The notes under the pieces: model-generated
The model's input: only the letters and a program-made list of their open reading frames with translations
Databases searched by the model: none
What the model was told of the DNA's origin: nothing
In this document: positions 46,129 through 55,362 of the stretch, one piece after another
Layout of the letters: each line of letters begins with the position of its first letter
Numbering within the stretch: position 1 is the stretch's first letter
Source of the DNA: Algisphaera sp039180025
Lineage (GTDB): Bacteria; Planctomycetota; Phycisphaerae; Phycisphaerales; Phycisphaeraceae
Reading direction: 5' to 3'
Assembly: GCA_039180025.1 (NCBI GenBank)
Contig: JBCDDZ010000016.1
Location: 1-64,000 of the forward strand
DNA: 64,000 nt
Made by a program: the position numbers and the translations under genes

Positions 46129-48975
46129 TTAGTGGAACGGGCCGAGCTCTTCATAAGCCAAGCGGGCGTTGGTAGGGGGGAAGCCGTGCTCGTCGAAGAC
46201 CGTGAGCTCGTTGGCCTCGTCGGTGTTGAGCCAGGGCTCGGGGAGGTAGTAGAGCAATTGGGGCGGTACCGGTTGGCGGTCGCGGGTCTGGATGAAGTAT
46301 CGGCCGAGGTTACGGCCGTTGAGGTAGAGCTGCCCCTTGCTCATCCCTTTAGGGTAGAAAAAGAGCGGGCAGCGGGTTGAAGACACGGTGAAGGCGGTGC
46401 GGTACCAGGCGGGGCGGTCGAGCGGCTTGGATTTAGCGCGGGCCGGAGGCGCGGGGTCCGCAAAGGCATCGGACGCGGGCGGACCGGTCCAGGGGCTGAA
46501 AGACCACTTGGCTTTGGCGGTCAGGTTGGTGGTGGCTTGATAAAGCCCGACATGTCTGAGGGGGTCGATATCGGGAGGCAGCGGATCGAAAAGCGCGAGC
46601 TCGATGCGGTTCTGCCCGCCCGAGAACGGGCCGTCGTCAGCCGGGTCGAGTAGGAAACGCTGGAACGCACCGGACTCATGATGATGCCAGACTGCCGTAG
46701 GCTCGCCGTTAATCTTCAAAACCGCATCGGCGGGAAAGTGGTCCAGATCAAAAACGACGGGCTGCCGGCCGGAGGGCTTGACGGTCCAGACCAAACCTTC
46801 CGCCGGGTGGACGCTGCCGCGCCGCTGATGGGAGACGTAACCGTGGACCGCGAACGGGTCGGGGCTCGGCTGCCCGACTCGCTCCGGTTTGGGGAGTTTG
46901 AGGGGGGTTACGGCATAAAGATGAGAGGCGAGCCCTTTGGTTTCGCCCACCCGCTGACCGTAATTGAAGCGGCCGAGGTTATCGACGAGCACGGTCATCG
47001 GGCTGCCGATGCGGAAGGCCGCCGGGGCGAAATCAGTCGCACCGGGCGCGTTACCCAGAAGCTGGCGGAATTTACCGTCAACGTAGAAGTGGAGCCGGTC
47101 GGCCGCCTCCGGGGCGAGCACCTTGGAAGCGGTATTTTTAAGGGCCGCCTTGGGTAAATCGAGGTGGATCCAGCCGTAGCCCCGGTCGTTGCCTAGTTTG
47201 TCGAACGACTCGGGACCGTCGATCGGCCGGTAGGAGGGGGCGCTGCCATCGAGCAGCTCGCGGGTGTCGGCGTGTCGCCAGGGGCCCAGCTTGGGCGTCA
47301 CGGGTTTGCGGATCGTGGTGGTTTTGTACTTGGTGACCCGGCCATCGGGCGCGACCCGGGTTTGGGTGGGCCAGCCTTTGAGCGGCTGCGGCTCGCCGTC
47401 CTGATCGAGCCCGGCGCTGCCCACGACCCAGCCACCGGCGAAGGCGTAAGACGCATCAGCCATTTCGGTGTTGAGGACCAAGAGCGTGATCCCGTTAACC
47501 TGCTCGGTCCGCGGGGTTTTTCCGGCGGGGACTTTCATTTCGACTTGGGCACCATCGAGCGAGACGATGCCCTCGGCGTTCGCGGGTCCGAAGAGGACAA
47601 GCAGTTGTTCATCGACCCACGCCAACGGGGAGAGGTTGGTGAAATCGAGCGTGGCGGTCGCGCCGAGCCGAGCGTCGAGCAGCAGCCAGGCGGCACGCTG
47701 CGAGCCGAGGGGTACGGGGAGCGACAATCCGTTGGGGAGCAGCAGCGCGGTGCGTTGCGTTCTGTCTTTCGCGTCTTTAAGCAGAAAAACGACGCCGCCG
47801 CGTTGACCGGCAAGGTGGACGACACTGAGCGGATGATCGTCTTCCCGGGGATCGATGACGGCGGGATGGCGGGCCGGATCGAGGTGACTGAAGACGCTCC
47901 CGAACTGGCTGGCGAAGGTGCTCATTCGCTTAGTCGTCGCGTATTTCTGAGCCCGACCACCGGCCTCGAGCAGCGGGGCGTCGTAGTCGTAGCTGGTCGT
48001 CATAAACGTTGCCGGGCTGCCGACCGTCCGGCCGCCCCAGAACTCGAAGTTCGTCCCGCCGTGGAACATGAACACGTTGTACTGTGCCCCGGCGGCGAGG
48101 ATGCTCGCCAAGCGGTAGAGGTGTTTGTCCGCATCGACCGTGTTGGCGTGCTTGCTGCCCCAGGCGTCGAACCAACCCGGCCAGTACTCGGTCATCAGCC
48201 GCGGCTTGTCGGGCTGCACGGTACGGAGCTGACGGAGGTCCGCGGCGAGGTGGGCCGAGCCGTTCCAGGTATGGATCGTGCCATCGACTTCTTGCCAGAG
48301 CTGATTACAAACATTCAGGGGCACGTCTGCGCCGGCCTCACGGAGCAGCCGGATCAACTGCTGGTGGTACTGCTCGTCCTGCTCGTCGTTGTGGCTGAAC
48401 CATTCGTTCTCGACCTGAACCATGAGGATCGGCCCGCCGCCCTGGCCGACAAACCCGCCGGCGGCCTCACCCGGGGCGTTCACCGTGGGATGAGCCGCGG
48501 GCCGACCTCGCCCGATCGGAGACGTGATTTGCAAGTCGGCGACCTGACCCATCACTGCGGTCAGGTACCGCGACGCCGCGGACAGGAAGGGGCCGTTGCC
48601 TTCGCGGATCTTCATCGTGCCGCTGCGGCGGTCTTTTTTGACCCGGTGCAGCCAGGCCGGCAGCCCGCCGTTGTCCCACTCGGCACAGATATAAGGCCCG
48701 GGCCGAAAAATACAGAACATACCCTCTTCGGCCACGATCTCGACGAACCGGCGCACATCGAGGTTGCCGGTGAAATCGAACCGGCCGGGCTCGGGTTCAT
48801 GGGCGTTCCAAAACGCGTAGGTCTCGATGCAGTTCAGCCCCGCCTGCTTCGCGGCCCGGATGCGGTCACGCCAGAGCCCCCGCGCGATCCGCGGGTAGTG
48901 GATCGCTCCGCTTACCAGCCAGATGCGCCGGTGATCCAGCGAAAAAGACTGACCGTCATAAGTAATCTTGGCCAT
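46129..48975 (-). CDS. glycoside hydrolase family 35 beta-galactosidase
   Basis: The product has 948 residues. The catalytic TIM barrel is N-terminal: 'WLVSGAIHYPRIARGLWRDRIRAAKQAGLNCIETYAFWNAHEPEPGRFDFTGNLD', acid/base Glu in 'ILMVQVENEW', nucleophile Glu in 'RLMTEYWPGWFDAWG', and 'NVFMFHGGTNFEFWGG'. C-terminal beta domains include jelly-roll regions ('PLFFYPKGMSKGQLYLNGRNLGRYF'). The enzyme cleaves terminal beta-galactose from polysaccharides; no signal peptide is obvious. It suits the sugar-degrading habit of marine planctomycetes. Confidence 0.9.
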   Translation of the reverse strand: MAKITYDGQSFSLDHRRIWLVSGAIHYPRIARGLWRDRIRAAKQAGLNCIETYAFWNAHEPEPGRFDFTGNLDVRRFVEIVAEEGMFCIFRPGPYICAEWDNGGLPAWLHRVKKDRRSGTMKIREGNGPFLSAASRYLTAVMGQVADLQITSPIGRGRPAAHPTVNAPGEAAGGFVGQGGGPILMVQVENEWFSHNDEQDEQYHQQLIRLLREAGADVPLNVCNQLWQEVDGTIHTWNGSAHLAADLRQLRTVQPDKPRLMTEYWPGWFDAWGSKHANTVDADKHLYRLASILAAGAQYNVFMFHGGTNFEFWGGRTVGSPATFMTTSYDYDAPLLEAGGRAQKYATTKRMSTFASQFGSVFSHLDPARHPAVIDPREDDHPLSVVHLAGQRGGVVFLLKDAKDRTQRTALLLPNGLSLPVPLGSQRAAWLLLDARLGATATLDFTNLSPLAWVDEQLLVLFGPANAEGIVSLDGAQVEMKVPAGKTPRTEQVNGITLLVLNTEMADASYAFAGGWVVGSAGLDQDGEPQPLKGWPTQTRVAPDGRVTKYKTTTIRKPVTPKLGPWRHADTRELLDGSAPSYRPIDGPESFDKLGNDRGYGWIHLDLPKAALKNTASKVLAPEAADRLHFYVDGKFRQLLGNAPGATDFAPAAFRIGSPMTVLVDNLGRFNYGQRVGETKGLASHLYAVTPLKLPKPERVGQPSPDPFAVHGYVSHQRRGSVHPAEGLVWTVKPSGRQPVVFDLDHFPADAVLKINGEPTAVWHHHESGAFQRFLLDPADDGPFSGGQNRIELALFDPLPPDIDPLRHVGLYQATTNLTAKAKWSFSPWTGPPASDAFADPAPPARAKSKPLDRPAWYRTAFTVSSTRCPLFFYPKGMSKGQLYLNGRNLGRYFIQTRDRQPVPPQLLYYLPEPWLNTDEANELTVFDEHGFPPTNARLAYEELGPFH

Positions 48976-49059
48976 GACTTAGCAGGGTAGAACCTTCGCC
49001 GAGCCTCCGCAAACAAACCGCACATCGGCCGCGGAAACCGCTGGGGGACGAGCGTTCTG

Positions 49060-50451
49060 CTACGACGCCCCCGCCAAACGCCCGAGCATCACGGTGGCCA
49101 GTATCAGGACCACCAGAAAACTGACCAGGTCCACCACCGTCGTCACCACCGGCCCCGATGCCATCGCGGGGTCCAGCCCGATCTTGCGTAGCAGCAGGGG
49201 AACACAGCCGCCGGTGCATTTCGCGGTCACCATCACCAGGGGGATCGAGCCCCCGACCACCAGCCCCAGGATCACGCTGCCCTGCCACACCCAGATCGCG
49301 AGGAAGAGCACCACCCCAAGGACCAACCCGTTCAAAAAAGCGACCCCCGCCTCTTTTAGGAGGACACGGCCCAGGTCCGCGGGCTTGATCAGACCCAGGG
49401 AAATCTCACGCATGCTGACCGCAACGGCCTGGCCGCCGCCGCTGCCGCAGATCCCCGCGACGACCGGAAGAAACATCGCCAAGACCGGGGTCCGCTCGAC
49501 CGTCTCGATAAAAAGATGGATCACACTTGCCGAGAGCATCAGCAGCCCCGAGATAGGCACCAGATACATCAGCCGGCGGAGGACTCGCGAACTCAGGGGC
49601 ATCGAACGCAGCTCCTCGCCGCGAACAATCCCGCCGAACTTCGCCAGGTCTTCTTCTGCCGCCTCGCCGCGGGCTTCCTGTACGGCGTGGCGCTGCACGA
49701 CCCCGACCAACTTCTCGGCCTCGTCGACCACGGGCACCGCCGAAAAGTCGATACGGTCAAACAGGTCTTCCAGCTCGTCGACGTGGCTATCGACCGAGAC
49801 CTGCGCAGGGCTTTCAACGGCGAGGCGTCCCAGGGGCGTACCGCGTGGGGTCATCACCAACTCGCGCATGGGGACGACGCCCTCGAGGCTGCCGTCGAGG
49901 TGCGTGGCGTAGACGTAGCGGACCTCGTATTCGCCGTATTTATCGCTGTGTTCGCGTAGATCGTCGGCGACCGCTTCCACGGGCATCGACCCGGAGTAAG
50001 CAAGATATTCCGTGATCATCAGGCCCCCCGCCGTGTCGTCGTCGTAACGCATCCGCTTACGGGTATCGATGGCTTCCTCGGGGGTCATCTCGCCGAGGAT
50101 GGCTTCGGCGTCGTCGTCGGAAAGTTCGGAGAGCACATCGGCCTGCTCGTCCGAGTCCATCTCGTCCACGATGGCCGCGGCGGTTTCGGGCTCGAGTTCG
50201 CTCACGATCCCGGCGGCGTGGGCGTCGTCGAAGTGCTCCATCAGGTCGGCGGCGAACTCGGGCTCGGCATCCGCGAGCATGGAAAACATCTGCGTCCGCT
50301 GGTCGTCGCCGAGGTGCGAGATGGTGTAAGGCGTTTCTTCCGGAGCCAGCTCGCGAAGAAAATCGATCACCCCCGCGGGTTCGCCCGTTTCGACCAGCGA
50401 AGTCAATTCGATCACGGGATCAAAGGGTTGGGTTGGCAACACCATAACCAT
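49060..50451 (-). CDS. mgtE: MgtE-type magnesium transporter
   Basis: The product has 463 residues from ATG 50451. The N-terminal superhelical domain (repeated 'DLMEHFDDAHAAGIVSELEPETAAAIVDEMDSDEQADVLSEL'), two CBS domains ('GGLMITEYLAYSGSMPVEAVADDLRE' and 'FSAVPVVDEAEKLVGVV') and five TM helices at the end ('VPISGLLMLSASVIHLFIE', 'PVVAGICGSGGGQAVAVS', and three more) make a complete MgtE. CBS and N domains gate the pore by Mg2+. Coupled to surE by ATGA overlap. Confidence 0.95.
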   Translation of the reverse strand: MVMVLPTQPFDPVIELTSLVETGEPAGVIDFLRELAPEETPYTISHLGDDQRTQMFSMLADAEPEFAADLMEHFDDAHAAGIVSELEPETAAAIVDEMDSDEQADVLSELSDDDAEAILGEMTPEEAIDTRKRMRYDDDTAGGLMITEYLAYSGSMPVEAVADDLREHSDKYGEYEVRYVYATHLDGSLEGVVPMRELVMTPRGTPLGRLAVESPAQVSVDSHVDELEDLFDRIDFSAVPVVDEAEKLVGVVQRHAVQEARGEAAEEDLAKFGGIVRGEELRSMPLSSRVLRRLMYLVPISGLLMLSASVIHLFIETVERTPVLAMFLPVVAGICGSGGGQAVAVSMREISLGLIKPADLGRVLLKEAGVAFLNGLVLGVVLFLAIWVWQGSVILGLVVGGSIPLVMVTAKCTGGCVPLLLRKIGLDPAMASGPVVTTVVDLVSFLVVLILATVMLGRLAGAS

Positions 50452-51200
50452 CAGCCTCCCAGCCGCTGGGCCCACGCCGGGGTCGTGTTCGGACAGGTCA
50501 GATCGAAGTGCAGGGGCGTGACGGTCACGTAACGGTCGAAGAGCGCGCCTACGTCCGTGCCGGATTTTTTTTGCGCGAAGGCCATCGTGTTGGTGATGCG
50601 GTAGGTGGGGCGTCCGGCGTCGTCGACCGCTTGTTCGTAGTCAACTACCATTTTGGAAAGCGACACGGGCACCGCGCATCGGCCACGCGGCTCGGCCCCG
50701 TCGTCGAGGATGGGAATGTTGATGTTGTACACCGTGTCGGCGTCGACCGGGCCGGCGAGCACCGCGTCGATCGCGTCGCGGGCGTGCCGGGCGGCGCGGT
50801 CCCAATGGTCGTGCTTCCAGTCGCCGATATGCAGGCTCACGGCGATGCCCGGCACGCCGCTGAAGGTCGCCTCACGCGCCGCACCGACCGTGCCTGAGTA
50901 GAGAACGTTGATCCCGACGTTTGCGCCGCAATTCATTCCGCTGATGACCAAATCGACGGGCTGATCGATGAGAGCGTGCAGGCCGAGCTTAACGCAGTCC
51001 GCGGGGCGGCCGTCCACGGCGAAGCCTTGCGGGCGAGACTCGACCGCGATCGGCCGGTGCAGGGTGACGGCGTGGCTGGTCGCAGACTGGACTTCCCGGG
51101 GAGCGATAACGTGGACCTCACCGAGGTCGGCGATTACCCGCGACAGCGCGGCAAGACCCGGTGCGTCGATGCCGTCGTCGTTGGTAAGCAGGATCCGCAT
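50451..51200 (-). CDS. surE: 5'/3'-nucleotidase SurE
   Basis: The product has 249 residues. 'MRILLTNDDGIDAPGL' (metal-binding Asp-Asp), 'VIAPREVQSATSHAVTLHRPI' with Ser/Asn positions, 'DLVISGMNCGANVGINVLYSGTVGAAREATFSGVPGIAVSL' are the SurE signatures. It removes phosphate from nucleoside monophosphates, often linked to stress survival. Its stop overlaps the mgtE start, so the two are co-expressed. Confidence 0.95.
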   Translation of the reverse strand: MRILLTNDDGIDAPGLAALSRVIADLGEVHVIAPREVQSATSHAVTLHRPIAVESRPQGFAVDGRPADCVKLGLHALIDQPVDLVISGMNCGANVGINVLYSGTVGAAREATFSGVPGIAVSLHIGDWKHDHWDRAARHARDAIDAVLAGPVDADTVYNINIPILDDGAEPRGRCAVPVSLSKMVVDYEQAVDDAGRPTYRITNTMAFAQKKSGTDVGALFDRYVTVTPLHFDLTCPNTTPAWAQRLGG

Positions 51201-51384
51201 GGGCGAATTGTACGGCGGGCAGCGGTTTGTCGGGCCAGAGATTTATCGAGATTCGACCGACGAATCCCGTTAAACACGTGCGCTTGTCGTCAGGGATGCA
51301 TACGACTTGCGTGAGCCCAGTCGCTCTGACCTCCGGACAGCGATCGACCCAGGCGCATTTTCCCAAGAAGCAAGAGCGAAGCTT

Positions 51385-52350
51385 TTACGCTTTCTCAAGC
51401 TTCGTGATACGTCCACCGACGATCCATTCGACCACGTAGAGGTCGCCGTTCGGAGCGGCGGCGATACCGTGGGGGCTATTGAATACACCGGGTTTGACGT
51501 AGGCTTCGCGGTCTACATTGGGCCACTGAGTTTCTTCAACCCATGTAGGCCATACCCACTGAGGAAGAGATTCCCAGCCCGCCGCGGGAGCGAGATTGGC
51601 GTTGGCCCCAAGCTCCGCCACAACGTTGAGTTGCTGATCGAGAATCTTAACGGCACCAAAAAGCTCGGGGACGATCACCAGGCCGTCGTGAAAGGCGAAG
51701 TCGCAGGGGCTGTGGCAGGCCGCGTTGGAATGCCGAAGAAACTTGCCCTCGCCGTCGTAGACGCAGAGGCGGTGGTTGCCACGATCGGTGATCCAGAGCT
51801 CGCCGGCGGGGCTGAAAGCCAAGCAGTGAGGGGCGAAAAAACAGCCCGCTGCGTCCGGCTCGTCCCCCAGGATCCGGCCGAGGTAGGTGCCATCGGCGGC
51901 GTATCGGAATACGGCAAAACCGCCGTAGCCATCGCCGACCCACACGTCGCCGTTGGCGGGGTTTTGGTCGGCCCAGGTCGGCTTGTATTTACCGTCCGGA
52001 CGCTGGTCGATCGGCGGCGGATCGAGCCGCTGAATCAACTCGCCGTCGAGCGTGACGTGGCAGACCTCGCAAGAGTCCTGATCTGTCAACCAGAAAGTTT
52101 CTTCACCGTCGTGCTCCACAAGGGACAAGCCGTGCGCCCCGGTGAACCGGTCCCCCCACGACTCGACGAGTTTGCCGTCGGGATCGAAGAACAAGATGCC
52201 GGGGACGGCTTGGTTAAACACCACCACGCGCCCGTCTTTGAGCACCGCGACCCCGTGGGTGCGGCCGTTGTTGCGTCCCGAAGGGGTGTCGGGGATTTTG
52301 GCCCAGTCTTCGTGCCAGATGTATTGATGCGGGGCCTCGCCGATATGCAT
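51385..52350 (-). CDS. NHL-repeat-like beta-propeller protein
   Basis: The product has 321 residues. Repeats of the type 'THGVAVLKDGRVVVFN', 'APHCLAFSPAGELWITDRGNHRLCVYDGEGKFLR' and 'SPHGIAAAPNGDLYVVEWIVGGRITKL' form a six-bladed propeller. There is no signal peptide, so it is probably cytoplasmic. Such proteins can be lyases, lactonases or binding platforms; no catalytic set is evident. The gap 51201-51384 before surE holds nothing recognisable. Confidence 0.75.
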   Translation of the reverse strand: MHIGEAPHQYIWHEDWAKIPDTPSGRNNGRTHGVAVLKDGRVVVFNQAVPGILFFDPDGKLVESWGDRFTGAHGLSLVEHDGEETFWLTDQDSCEVCHVTLDGELIQRLDPPPIDQRPDGKYKPTWADQNPANGDVWVGDGYGGFAVFRYAADGTYLGRILGDEPDAAGCFFAPHCLAFSPAGELWITDRGNHRLCVYDGEGKFLRHSNAACHSPCDFAFHDGLVIVPELFGAVKILDQQLNVVAELGANANLAPAAGWESLPQWVWPTWVEETQWPNVDREAYVKPGVFNSPHGIAAAPNGDLYVVEWIVGGRITKLEKA

Positions 52351-52382
52351 GAGTTTTCCTCAGGGGTTGGATGCAGTTTAAG

Positions 52383-53111
52383 TCAGTGCGGGCTGGGCAG
52401 CGGGATGGTTTCACCGGGCGTGATGGCCCGGTTGCCCGTCAGGACGTCGCGGACCACGCCGGCGACCACCAGAGGGTCCAAGGTATTCGATTCGGGGATC
52501 GCTTTCACGGGGAAGTTCTCGCGCAGCATGGGGGTCTCGATTGCGCCGGGGGCCACCGCCGCGGCCACGACGTTGAAACGCGAGCCTTCGTCGGCGGTGG
52601 CCCGGGTAAAAAGGTTCACGCCGGCTTTGGCGGCGGCGTAAACATTGAACCCCTTGAAAGGGTCGAGGCTGGCCATGGACGAAACATTGCAGATCGCGCC
52701 GTGCTTCTGCTTGCGGAACGTGCTCCAGACGGCGCGGGTCATGTAGATCACCGATTTAAGGTTGACGTTGACTGCGTCGTCGATGATCGAATTGGTCAGC
52801 CGGTCGATGGGCTGGAGCGGCGCGGAGCCGGCGACGTTGGCCACCGCGTCGATCCGGCCGTAGGTTTCCAGGACCCGGGCGACCAGCGCGTCCACCGCGT
52901 CGGGGTCGCTGACGTCGGCGGGGCAGACCAGGGACTGAGCTTGCGGGTCCGCCTCTTCACGCAGGTAGTCGGCGGTTTCCTGGAGCTTCGCCTCGGTCCG
53001 CGCGACCAGGACCACCGCGTAGCCGGCGTCGGCCATGAGCAGGGCGGTATCCCGGCCGACGCCGCTCCCGGCTCCGGTGACCAGGGCGATTTTTTGTTCG
53101 GTTTCAGACAT
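52383..53111 (-). CDS. short-chain dehydrogenase/reductase
   Basis: The product has 242 residues from ATG 53111. 'TGAGSGVG' binds the dinucleotide, followed by 'NVAGSAPL', catalytic Ser in 'NVSSMAS' and 'YAAAK' (Tyr-x-x-x-Lys, at about 155-159). 'ARTEAKL' after the second strand suggests NADP rather than NAD. The order and length are classical SDR. The substrate is unknown. Divergent from the M50 protease gene; the shared 84 bp must hold both promoters. Confidence 0.9.
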   Translation of the reverse strand: MSETEQKIALVTGAGSGVGRDTALLMADAGYAVVLVARTEAKLQETADYLREEADPQAQSLVCPADVSDPDAVDALVARVLETYGRIDAVANVAGSAPLQPIDRLTNSIIDDAVNVNLKSVIYMTRAVWSTFRKQKHGAICNVSSMASLDPFKGFNVYAAAKAGVNLFTRATADEGSRFNVVAAAVAPGAIETPMLRENFPVKAIPESNTLDPLVVAGVVRDVLTGNRAITPGETIPLPSPH

Positions 53112-53195
53112 CAAAAATTCTCGGGGTGATCGGCGACACCACCAACCCGTGGCGGCGGATGTCTCGTAGCCTAGGCGACGCGGTATAGTGCGGCC

Positions 53196-53972
53196 ATGCT
53201 CTCACCGAACGGTTCCTACCGATTGTTTGGTTTCCGGGGTATCGATGTGTTTGTGCACTGGTCGTGGTTCGTAGCCGCATACGTGTTGTTTCAGCTTACC
53301 GGGGGGCAGGACCTGATGGGGTTCGTGGCGATCTACGGTTCGCTTTTCGGGATCGTCGTGCTGCACGAGTTCGGGCACGCCTTGGCCTGCCGGTCGGTCG
53401 GCGGGCAGGCGCAGCGTATCGTGCTTTGGCCGCTGGGGGGGGTGGCCTACGTGGTGCCTCCGCCTAGGCCAGGCGCGGTGTTGTGGTCGATCGCCGCGGG
53501 TCCGCTGGTCAACGTCGCATTGCTGCCGGTGTTCTACGGATTGACCCTCGCGACGACGGGGGGCTTGCAGAGCTATTTTTACGTGATGGGGAACATCAAC
53601 CTGGTCTTGCTGGTGTTCAACATGATGCCGATCTATCCGCTGGACGGCGGACAGATCTTGCAGTCGATCCTCTGGTTTTTCATGGGGCGGGCCAAGAGCC
53701 TGATGATCACCGCGGGGATCGGGCTGGCGGTGGGCGGCGCGGTGTTTTTGCTGGCGGTTCTTGGGCTTTCGGACTTTATCCCGGTGAGCCGGCTGATGCT
53801 TATTCTGCTGTCGGCGTTTGTGGGGTGGCAGGCCTGGAACGGGTTCCGGGTCGCGAAGATCATGGCGAAGATGGAAGAGAACGAGCGTGACGGGCTTCAG
53901 CGGGCCTTACGCCGTGCGGGCGACATGACCTCGCGGTTCCCGAGCGGGGCCGGGGGCGACCGCCGGAGATGA
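53196..53972 (+). CDS. M50-family membrane metalloprotease (site-2 protease-like)
   Basis: The product has 258 residues. Zinc motif 'VVLHEFGHAL' (HExxH) at about 55-64 and 'NMMPIYPLDGGQI' (the NxxPxxPLDGG type) supply the metal ligands within a bundle of about six TM helices. The N-terminus 'FGFRGIDVFVHWSWF' is typical of the compact SpoIVFB-like branch. It cuts membrane-spanning substrates. No CBS or PDZ domain follows; instead there is a short charged tail. Confidence 0.9.
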   Translation: MLSPNGSYRLFGFRGIDVFVHWSWFVAAYVLFQLTGGQDLMGFVAIYGSLFGIVVLHEFGHALACRSVGGQAQRIVLWPLGGVAYVVPPPRPGAVLWSIAAGPLVNVALLPVFYGLTLATTGGLQSYFYVMGNINLVLLVFNMMPIYPLDGGQILQSILWFFMGRAKSLMITAGIGLAVGGAVFLLAVLGLSDFIPVSRLMLILLSAFVGWQAWNGFRVAKIMAKMEENERDGLQRALRRAGDMTSRFPSGAGGDRRR

Positions 53973-54042
53973 TCCATTTAGTGATGGCTCGCCTTGGTTA
54001 ACTTGTTTGCTACGGCAGATCGCCTCTGGAGTGCCGAGAGAC

Positions 54043-55353
54043 TCAGACGATGTCGGGGATCGATTCGAATTGCGTTAGGGATTCGAGTGTTTGGCGCTCG
54101 CGGACGACATGCGGCTTGCCGTCAAAAAGCATGACCTCGGCGGCGAGCCGCCGGGAATTGTAGTTGCTGGACATCGCCATGCCGTAAGCGCCCGCGTCGT
54201 GAAGCACCAGCAGGTCACCCGCCGCGGCGCGGGGCAGGCGACGGGTCGTCACGGTGCCGTCTTCTTCCTGCGTAAAGACATCGCAGGATTCGCAGAGCGG
54301 GCCGGCGACGATGTAATCGACATCTTCAGCTTCATCGCTCGCGGATTCGGCCGGGGAGGTCGCCGCGGTTTGATCGGCTCGCGCCGAGTCGGGGTGGATA
54401 GAAATATGGTGGTACGCCCCATAGAAGCTGGGACGGACCAAGTCGTTGAACCCCGCGTCGATAATCAGGTAACGCTTGCTGCCGGATTCTTTGACGCTGC
54501 GGACCCGGGTCAGGAGGCTTCCGGATTCCGCGACGAGGTATCGGCCCGGCTCGACCTCGAGGTGGATCGGCCGCCCCGCGATCTGGGCAATGGTGTTCCG
54601 GGTTTCGTCCCAGAGGCGGTAGTAGCGCTCCAGGTCGATGCGGTCGGCCTGGTCCTTGCGGTAGGGGATCGGCAGCCCGCCGCCTGCGGAAACGGTGGTG
54701 AGCGAGTCGGCGTGCTGAGCAAATGTGCGGGCGGCGTCGGTCATGGCCTCGCAGACCTGCGCGAGGTGGTGGAAGTCGGTCCCCGAGCCGATGTGCATGT
54801 GGAGGCCGCGGACGGTGAGGCGGTGGCTTCGGGCGGCGGCGAGGCATTGGGGGATCTGGGTGTGCCAGATCCCGTGCTTGGAGGATTCGCCGCCGGTATT
54901 GACTTTTTGCGAGTGTCCGTGGCCGAACCCGGGGTTGATGCGGAGGGTGATCGGGACGTCGATGCCGGCGTCGTGTAACTGATCGATCATATCGGGGCTG
55001 CCGACGTTGACCGGGATCCGATAGCGGGCGATCCGTTCGAGGGCGTCGTCGTCGAAGAGGTCCGCGGTGTAGACCACATCGTCGGAACCCAGGGTGTAGC
55101 CCGCGAGCTGTGCCCGGTGGATTTCTCCGGCGGTCACGGCATCGACCTTGACGCCGTGCTTACGCATCAACGCGAGGACGGCGAGGTTGGAGTTCGCTTT
55201 CTGGGCGTAACGGACGGTGTCGAACAGCTCGACTTCGGCGATACGCCGCTCGATGACCGCGGCGTCGTAGACCCAGGTGGGGGTGCCGAAGGCGGCGGCG
55301 ATCTCAGCGGGGGTGTAGGGCAGGGCGGCAGCGGCGGGGGAGGAAGTCAACAC
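54043..55353 (-). CDS. lysA: diaminopimelate decarboxylase
   Basis: The product has 436 residues. PLP-binding Lys in 'VRYAQKANSN', 'GLHMHIGSGTDFHHL', 'VSAGGGLPIPYRKD', 'HLEVEPGRYLVAESG' and the active-site Cys in 'GPLCESCDVF' are all present. It makes lysine from meso-diaminopimelate, also the peptidoglycan precursor. An acidic insertion (TSPAESASDEAEDVD) is unusual. It converges on the M50 gene and is followed upstream by an MFS gene. Confidence 0.95.
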   Translation of the reverse strand: MLTSSPAAAALPYTPAEIAAAFGTPTWVYDAAVIERRIAEVELFDTVRYAQKANSNLAVLALMRKHGVKVDAVTAGEIHRAQLAGYTLGSDDVVYTADLFDDDALERIARYRIPVNVGSPDMIDQLHDAGIDVPITLRINPGFGHGHSQKVNTGGESSKHGIWHTQIPQCLAAARSHRLTVRGLHMHIGSGTDFHHLAQVCEAMTDAARTFAQHADSLTTVSAGGGLPIPYRKDQADRIDLERYYRLWDETRNTIAQIAGRPIHLEVEPGRYLVAESGSLLTRVRSVKESGSKRYLIIDAGFNDLVRPSFYGAYHHISIHPDSARADQTAATSPAESASDEAEDVDYIVAGPLCESCDVFTQEEDGTVTTRRLPRAAAGDLLVLHDAGAYGMAMSSNYNSRRLAAEVMLFDGKPHVVRERQTLESLTQFESIPDIV

Positions 55354-55362
55354 GGAGAGGGC

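Noticed and set aside
47272..48990. 572-aa plus-strand frame opposite the GH35 gene
   Set aside because: Antisense shadow; the GH35 catalytic motifs are clear on the minus strand.
51307..52641. 444-aa plus-strand frame opposite the propeller and SDR genes
   Set aside because: Spans two real genes and their gap; no domain.
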